Shown here in pieces: positions 55,500-62,100 of a stretch of DNA of 64,000 nt; positions within the stretch are counted from its first letter, which is position 1, and the number at the start of each line of letters is the position of its first letter. Origin of the DNA: Sandaracinomonas limnophila (GTDB taxonomy: Bacteria > Bacteroidota > Bacteroidia > Cytophagales > Spirosomataceae). The stretch lies in the NCBI RefSeq assembly GCF_004005965.1, contig NZ_SACY01000002.1, positions 519,880 through 583,879 of the forward strand, in the 5' to 3' direction. The notes under the pieces were generated by a model. The model searched no databases and was not told where the DNA came from. It saw only the letters and a list, made by a program, of their open reading frames with translations. Made by a program: the position numbers and the translations under genes.

Positions 55500-56015
55500 A
55501 TGTTAAATAAGTGCATTTTTTTAGATCGCGATGGCGTGTTGAACGTTGATCGTGTTGATTATGTATATCGCATGCAGGAATTCATCATACCCGATGGCGT
55601 GGTGGAATCTTTGCAAGCCCTAAAAGCCGCAGGGTATTTGTTGATCGTAATTACCAATCAAAGTGGTATTGCTAAAGGAATTTACAAAAGAGAAGATGTT
55701 CATTTGATTCACAACGCCTTGCAAGAGGCCAGTGGAGGCATGTTAGACGATATGTATTTTTGTCCCTACCATGAAAACTACGACTCCGCCTCCCTGACAC
55801 GCAAGCCGGGCTCGCTCTTGATAGAAAAAGCTGCCGCAAAATATAAGGTAGATATGAATGCCTCTTGGATGGTGGGCGACCATGAGCGAGATATTATTGC
55901 GGGTACTGCGGCAGGAGTAAAAACGATTCGTTTAGCTCCCAGTGGAACAGAAACCAATGCAACTCATTTGGTGGCCGATCTGCGGGCGGCAACTGAAATA
56001 ATTTTATCGAAATAA
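55500..56015 (+). CDS. HAD-IIIA phosphatase, GmhB-like (D-glycero-D-manno-heptose bisphosphatase-like)
   Basis: A 171-aa phosphatase with the nucleophile motif FLDRDGVLNVD (about 7-17), motif II VITNQSGIAKG (about 49-59), and motif III/IV around RKPGSLL and MVGDHERDIIAG (about 121-132). GmhB-type enzymes bind zinc through a Cys-rich loop before the RKPG lysine. Here the loop reads CPYHENYDSASLTRKPG, so Cys and His at its start remain but the two later Cys are missing. Substrate may therefore differ from heptose bisphosphate. One-base gaps on both sides imply an operon with the 4-TM and aldo/keto reductase genes. Confidence 0.8.
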   Translation: MLNKCIFLDRDGVLNVDRVDYVYRMQEFIIPDGVVESLQALKAAGYLLIVITNQSGIAKGIYKREDVHLIHNALQEASGGMLDDMYFCPYHENYDSASLTRKPGSLLIEKAAAKYKVDMNASWMVGDHERDIIAGTAAGVKTIRLAPSGTETNATHLVADLRAATEIILSK

Positions 56016-56016
56016 C

Positions 56017-56913
56017 ATGGAAAAGATCTACCTAAGTGACGCCGGTCCGAAGGTTTCTCCTGCCATATATGGCTTTTGGAGATGGACTAAAGAAAAGGCT
56101 AACAGTGCGTCTTTAATGGAAAAAACCGTTAATTTTTGTTTAGAGCTGGGCATCAATACCTTTGACCATGCGGATCGTTATGGCGAATACTCTTCTGAAA
56201 AATTGTTTGGACAAATTCTAAAGAACAAGTCCATCAATCGTTCTGAGATTGTCTTGTTTTCTAAGGCAGGAGTAAACGTGCCTTGTGAAAGCAAACCTGA
56301 ATTCAGAATACAACACTTTAACTCTTCTGCAGAGCATTTAACAGCATCCGTTGAGGCCTCATTACGCAATTTAAACACCGATTATTTAGACGTGTTTTTA
56401 TTGGACCATTTGGACCCCTTGACAGACCTAGATGCTACGACTTATGCGCTCCAGAAGCTTAAAAGTTCTGGTAAAGTTAAGAACATTGGTATCGCTGGAT
56501 TTTCGGTCCACCAGCACCAATTATTGGCTTCTTATTTAGATATTCCAATCGTTTCCAGTCACATCGACTTGAGTTTATTAAATACTTCTGTGTTAGACAA
56601 TGGAACCTTAGATTACACCAAACAAAAATACATGCGCCCTTTGGCTGTTTCTCCATTGGCTGGCGGCCAAATTGAAAACGGAACAGATGAAAATGCAATC
56701 AAAGTTCGTAAGAAATTAATCGAAATTGCTAAAAAATACGACAGCAATCTTGAGTCCATTGCTGTAGCTTGGATTATCAAATTAGGAGCTCTTCCTTTGA
56801 TTGGAACCCTAGAAGAAAACCGCATCAAAAACATCGTTAATTCCTTCCAGATAGACTTGGACCCACAAGATTGGTATGAGTTGTATTATGCAAGTAAACC
56901 GTGGGAGTTATGA
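56017..56913 (+). CDS. Aldo/keto reductase
   Basis: A 298-aa NAD(P)H-dependent oxidoreductase with the TIM-barrel AKR pattern. The catalytic Asp/Tyr lie in FDHADRYGEYSSEKLFG (about 49-65), the Lys in VLFSKAGV (about 80-87) and the His in DVFLLDHLDPL (about 127-137); the C-terminal cofactor segment contains IGTLEENRIKNI. The family reduces aldehydes and ketones; the closest recalled branch is YdhF-like, with unknown substrate. The stop codon is followed at once by GAATATAAGAATTGGAGAAT-type repeats. Confidence 0.9.
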   Translation: MEKIYLSDAGPKVSPAIYGFWRWTKEKANSASLMEKTVNFCLELGINTFDHADRYGEYSSEKLFGQILKNKSINRSEIVLFSKAGVNVPCESKPEFRIQHFNSSAEHLTASVEASLRNLNTDYLDVFLLDHLDPLTDLDATTYALQKLKSSGKVKNIGIAGFSVHQHQLLASYLDIPIVSSHIDLSLLNTSVLDNGTLDYTKQKYMRPLAVSPLAGGQIENGTDENAIKVRKKLIEIAKKYDSNLESIAVAWIIKLGALPLIGTLEENRIKNIVNSFQIDLDPQDWYELYYASKPWEL

Positions 56914-57366
56914 ATATAAGAATTGGAGAATATAAGAATTGGAGAATTTTTCTTAAAAGCACATATTCTTATATTCCTATATTCTTATATTCCTATATTC
57001 TTATATTCTTATATTCTTATATTCCTAAATTCTTATATTCCTAAAGTCTTACATTCCCATATTCCCGAAGTAAACAAAAAAACCAGACCCTAAAAGGATC
57101 TGGCTTTAATTACTCCGTGTTCTAAATGTTTTATATTTTGAGAATTGAAGAATTGGAGAATTGAAGAATTGGAGAATATATGAATTGGAGAATATATGAA
57201 TTGAAGAATATATGAATTGAAGAATATATGAATTGAAGAAATTTTAATAGAAGCACATATTCCCATATTCTCATATTCCTATATTCTCATATTCCTATAT
57301 TCTCATATTCTCATATTCCTATATTCTAATATTCTCATATTCCTATATTCCCAATTTCTTATATTC
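56914..57366. repeat. Composite AGAATTGGAGAAT / ATATTCTTAT tandem-repeat gap (no genes)
   Basis: This 450-base gap has two rounds of the paired-block architecture. GAATATAAGAATTGG units (56914-56950) face ATATTCTTAT/ATATTCCTAT units (56965-57062), and GAATTGAAGAATTGGAG units (57138-57240) face ATATTCTCAT/ATATTCCTAT units (57255-57375). The second pyrimidine-type block reaches the stop of the PorP/SprF-like gene. A terminator lies between the rounds. I see no gene. Confidence 0.85.
57074..57106 (-). terminator. Minus-strand Rho-independent terminator of the PorP/SprF-like transcript
   Basis: On the minus strand CCAGATCC (57103-57096) and GGGTCTGG (57090-57083) pair around TTTTA with one mismatch, followed by an eight-T run and GTTT. 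It lies about 260 bases after the PorP/SprF-like stop, so the intervening tandem-repeat block would be transcribed as 3' UTR. Confidence 0.7.
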
Positions 57367-59043
57367 CTATATTCCCAATTTCCTCTTCTTCACTACCTCC
57401 GTAGTCGTATATACAGTCTCTTCCGTACCGTCTTTACGCTTACGCTTCGTAATCTTTGTTTTACCATCGTTTCCTACTTGAGAAGCATCCCCTCCTTTAC
57501 GCTCTACCGTGGTAACCGTCTCGTTGTTGTTGACACGCTGACGAGATATTTTTGGTGCATCAGTCGGAACCGCTGATGGCGCAGATGGCGCTGATTGAAC
57601 TGGCTCACTAGCCTTCTTGCTCACTGGCTTACTCTTCGTCACAGATGTCTTAACAGATGAAGTAGCCTTATTTGTTGTAGTAACTTTTTTCGTAACTGGT
57701 GATACAACCGTCTTCGTACCATTATTAACTGCCGTTGCGGTGCTTGTAACCACTTTCTTTGCAACTTTTGGTCTTTTTCTAACTACACGAGTTTTGGTTA
57801 CTGTTACATACTCATATTCATCTTCCTCAGAAGGCGTCTGAACCGCTGATTGCGCAGATGAAGCTGTTGGCGCAGATGCCACAGGAACTACAGAAGATTC
57901 AGTATTAACCATCGGCGTAACTGTCTTCAATTGGTCCGATTTACTTTGCTCACTAGCTTTCTCGCTCACTGGCTCACTTGCTTTCTGGCTACCTTGCTCA
58001 CTCCTCACTGGCACTGGCTCACTATTAACTTCCTTAATCTCACCAATCTTCTCTTCGCTCGTCTCTTGTTTCTTGTCTCTCTTGAAAATAAACATCCTCA
58101 CTCCAAACTCATGCGTCTGGCTAGTTACCTTCGCTAAATCAGAGATTGGCTTTTCAAATACATACGTTAAATAATATTTTTTCGTTGCTTGAATTCCTGC
58201 TCTAAAGCCCCAAGAATCCTCTCTTCTGTAACTTACCCCTACGTCTAATTTGCCTTTCAAATTCGCTTGTAAATTAACATCCCATGAAACCGGTACGTCA
58301 ACAGCTACTCGTGCCATTACACTTGGGTATAAAGTAACTCTTGATACCACATCCCCCTGTTTGGTTGTGATTTCTCCACCCAATTTAACACGTGTTCCCG
58401 CATTCAAATACATGTAATTCACATCTTTGAAGGCCCCATTGTATTGTCCAAAATTATACTTTCCAAGTCGAGGCATAGCAAAACTAATGAATGCACCATC
58501 TCCTTTGTTGATACGAATACCAAAGCCTGCATTGGGTTGAATACCCGTAGAACGGTCACCTTGGAAAAGTGGATCACTCGAATTGGTTAAGCGCAGTTGT
58601 GAAAAATTCAACATAACATTGGCTGCACTCAAACGAATACCTCCTGAAAGTCTCCATTTTTCATTCAACTTCGTATGATAGGCAAAATCTCCAGAGAGTA
58701 CGGTCGCGCGCATAGGTCCTACTTCATCTACCATGCCCACAAGGCCTATTCCTTTCTTTTGGCCCCACTTAATGTTTCCTGTTAGAGAATAGGTCTTTGG
58801 TGCGCCTTCTATGCCCACCCATTGATTGCGGTGTAGAAAAATAACCTCCGAGTGTTCTGTACTACCAGCTTGCACCGGGTTTAGAATCTGTGGATTGAAA
58901 CGATACATATTATACATTGTCTCAATTTGAGCTTTGGATTCACTAGCTAGCAACATCCCTACAATAAGGGACATTGGGGCCAATAGACCCCTCATCCTAG
59001 TACTCACCTTTTCTACTCTCAATGTTTTCGTAACTATATTCAT
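57367..59043 (-). CDS. PorP/SprF-family T9SS membrane protein with long C-terminal extension
   Basis: The first 320 residues are a PorP/SprF-type outer-membrane protein. After a signal region ending ESKAQ (about 39) come YNMYRFNPQILNPVQAGS and HRNQWVGIEGAPKTY, the family's opening motifs; barrel-like strands continue to VTSQTHEFGVRMFIF (about 318). SprF proteins help deliver or anchor CHU_C adhesins, and this gene follows such a gene directly. The usual family length is about 300-340; the extra 220 residues are Ser/Glu/Lys/Thr/Val-rich and include SEPVSEKASEQ, VTKTRVVRKRPKV and KRKRKDGTEE, probably disordered and periplasmic or intercellular. Parts are encoded by AGTGAGC-type repeats. Confidence 0.82.
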   Translation of the reverse strand: MNIVTKTLRVEKVSTRMRGLLAPMSLIVGMLLASESKAQIETMYNMYRFNPQILNPVQAGSTEHSEVIFLHRNQWVGIEGAPKTYSLTGNIKWGQKKGIGLVGMVDEVGPMRATVLSGDFAYHTKLNEKWRLSGGIRLSAANVMLNFSQLRLTNSSDPLFQGDRSTGIQPNAGFGIRINKGDGAFISFAMPRLGKYNFGQYNGAFKDVNYMYLNAGTRVKLGGEITTKQGDVVSRVTLYPSVMARVAVDVPVSWDVNLQANLKGKLDVGVSYRREDSWGFRAGIQATKKYYLTYVFEKPISDLAKVTSQTHEFGVRMFIFKRDKKQETSEEKIGEIKEVNSEPVPVRSEQGSQKASEPVSEKASEQSKSDQLKTVTPMVNTESSVVPVASAPTASSAQSAVQTPSEEDEYEYVTVTKTRVVRKRPKVAKKVVTSTATAVNNGTKTVVSPVTKKVTTTNKATSSVKTSVTKSKPVSKKASEPVQSAPSAPSAVPTDAPKISRQRVNNNETVTTVERKGGDASQVGNDGKTKITKRKRKDGTEETVYTTTEVVKKRKLGI

Positions 59044-59060
59044 AATTAAATTATTTTATT

Positions 59061-59141
59061 AAGAACTTAAGAACTCTAGAACTGAAGAACTTTAGTACAA
59101 ATTTTTATACACTCAAGTTCTACAGTTCTTCAGTTCTATTT
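59061..59141 (-). repeat. AAGAACT / AGTTCTT paired blocks between the CHU_C adhesin and PorP/SprF genes
   Basis: About four imperfect AAGAACT units (59061-59090) and about three AGTTCT units (59115-59138) flank an AT-rich spacer. On the transcript (minus strand) the AGAACT form follows the adhesin stop and the AGTTCTT form precedes the PorP/SprF start, the same polarity as between uxaB and uxaC. Confidence 0.75.
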
Positions 59142-62100
59142 TTACTTCGCTTGACGATTTATATACACATACGTTCCAATATTTGGTTTCACACCATAGA
59201 AATCAATCACGTAGTAGTATGTACCATCTGGCAATTTCAAGTCTGTAGAAAGAACCGTATCACCTTGGTTGGTTTCTCCTCCCCAACTGTTCTGATAGTT
59301 CTCTTGCTCCCAAACCACGTTACCCCATCTGTTGAAGATCGTCAAGTGGTTCTTGTACGACTTAATACCCGGGATAATCAAGACATCGTTGATACCATCG
59401 TTGTTAGGCGAGATACCTTGTGTGGCAAAGGTTGGACAAACGTCTGGGTCAATACGGTTATCAATTCCGTCGCCGTCGCAATCTGGCATGCCACCATAGT
59501 CGATGTCGTTTTCAAGCTTATCTGGAATCACATCACCGTCAGAATCAAGGTCTCTAAAGTCTGGAATACCATCTTTGTCGGTATCTACGTTGCCTTCAAC
59601 TTTATCTGGATACGTATCACCATCAGAATCTAGATCTCTAAAGTCTGGGAGACCGTCTTTGTCGGTATCCACAATCCCTTCAATCTTATCTGAGATGCCG
59701 TCGTTGTCTGAATCCAAGTCTCTGAAGTCTGGAATACCGTCGCCATCTGTATCAACAGGGTTCTTCGGATTTGCTCCTGCTTCAAAGGCATCTGTGATCC
59801 CATCGTTGTCAGAATCTACATCTCTAAAGTCTGGAATACCATCACCGTCTGTGTCAACAGGGTTCTTCGGATCTTTGCCTGCTTCTAGGGCATCTGGGAT
59901 GCCGTCGTTGTCAGAGTCTAAATCTCTAAAGTCTGGAATACCATCACCATCCGTATCTACCGGGTTCTTCGGATCTTTACCTGCCTCAATTGCATCTGGG
60001 ATGCCATCGTTGTCAGAGTCTAAATCTCTAAAGTCTGGAATACCATCACCATCCGTATCCACTGGATTCTTCGGATCCTTGCCTGCCTCAATTGCATCTG
60101 GGATACCGTCGTTGTCAGAATCTAGATCTTGGAAGTCTGGTGTTCCATCTCCATCTGTATCAACCGGATTCTTCGGATCCTTACCTGCTTCTAGAGCATC
60201 TGGGATGCCGTCGTTATCAGAATCTAAGTCTCTGTAGTCAGGGATTCCATCGCCATCTGTATCTACCGGAGTAGCTGGATTCTTGCCTGCTTCTATTGCA
60301 TCTGGGATACCGTCATTGTCAGAATCTGTATCTAAGAAGTCTGGAATGCCATCTCCATCCGTATCTATTGGATGTGAACAACTTCCTGCTTCAATATTGT
60401 CTGGAATGCCGTCGCCATCTGAATCCGTATCTCGGTAGTTTGGTCTATTGTCACCATCTACATCTCTGGTAAATTCAACCGCGTCTGGGATACAATCGTT
60501 ATCAGAATCCAAATCAAGGTAATCTGGTATTCCATCATGGTCTGTATCCACAGGTAAATCACCTTCAGAAATATCTGCCCATCCATTGTTGTTTGTATCA
60601 ATGAAAACACCGTTCTTATCTACCTTACCGTCGTAATTATCGTCGCGGTTGGCAGCAAACACATCAATTGCTTCTACAGAGTCTAAGATGCCATCATTAT
60701 CAGAATCTAAATCCAAATAATTCGGTTTTCCGTCTCCGTCAGAATCTACTGGCATTGTTGGTGAGGCGCCTGCTTCGACTTTGTCTGATATACCATCGTT
60801 ATCAGAATCTAAATCTTGGTAATCTGCATACCCATCTCCGTCAGAATCTCTGTTCTGCTCTACTGCATCTGGAATACCATCATTATCAGAATCACCATCT
60901 AAATAGTTAGGAATGCCATCTCCATCAAAGTCTAAGGCTAAGCCAGATGTGTTGGTTTCCATGTGATTGCTGATACCGTCACCGTCGCAATCTGCATTTC
61001 TGAAGAACTTATCGTACGTTGCCGATCCCAAGGCTGGAATAGCACCTGTTCCACCCACACAGAAATTCAATGGTTGAGGGTCTGTTGCATTAGGCGTTCC
61101 GTCACCGTCACAATCTAAGGCTAACCAAGCTGCAGAAGGAGCAAGCGTTTTGCTCGCTACATTGTAATCACATGGGTCTGTTGGATTTGTGCCATCAATT
61201 ACCTCTTGACCATTCGTCACACCATCGCCATCACAATCTGCAGTTAACCAAATTCCTTTTGGTGCTACCGTCTGACTTCCCGCAACTAAGCTACAAGGAT
61301 CTGCTGGGTCTGTATGATCAAGAATCTCCTGACCATTCGTTACACCATCACCGTCGCAATCCATTGCAGGGTTTGCTGGGTCACATACTTGGATTGTAAC
61401 CGTTGCATCAGCACATTGTGCAGGATTGTAGTTGTTATCACAAACTGTGTAGCCTACGGTTACTGTGTTTCCATCTAATGGAGATGGTACATACACCATC
61501 GCACCGGTTAGTGGATCAAAGGTTACCGTTCCTTGTGCAGTACCTGCTCCTGCGCCTGTTTGGCGAGTGATGCTGATACCTGCGCCTGGTTGAATTTGGT
61601 CGTTGACCAATATATTCGTTGTGTAAACACCATTGGTAGCACCTGGAATGTTATCATCCGTTGCTGTTGGTGCAGGGTCAACCGTTATATGTAAGGTTGC
61701 CTCTGTACAATTAGCAGGCGTTGCATTGTCGCACACTGTGTAAGCAACATCTAATGTACCTGTGAAGCCTGATGCTGGTGTAAATACATACGAACCGTTT
61801 GCATTCATCACAAGCGTTCCTGTGCTTGCTGGTACCGCAGCAGTTGCCGATACGTGTAGGGTTGCAGCACTGTTGGTACTTGCATCGTTTCCTAACACAT
61901 TTCCTGTTGCTATACCTGTACCTTTCGTAGTTACATAATCGTCTGCAGCAGTAGTTAATACTGAGTTTGCAGGAACAACCGTATAAGTTACTGTTGCTGT
62001 CTGGCAATTTGCAGGGGTCATGTTATCACACACTTTATACGTCAACACATCCGTTCCTGTGAAGCCTGCTGCTGGCGTGTAAGTCAATGTTCCGTCTGGA

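Noticed and set aside
59503..60274. Plus-strand frames of up to 244 codons opposite the TSP3 repeats
   Set aside because: They are antisense to DSDNDGIPD repeats and only repeat SLSESKSLKSGIPSPS-type translations of that sequence.
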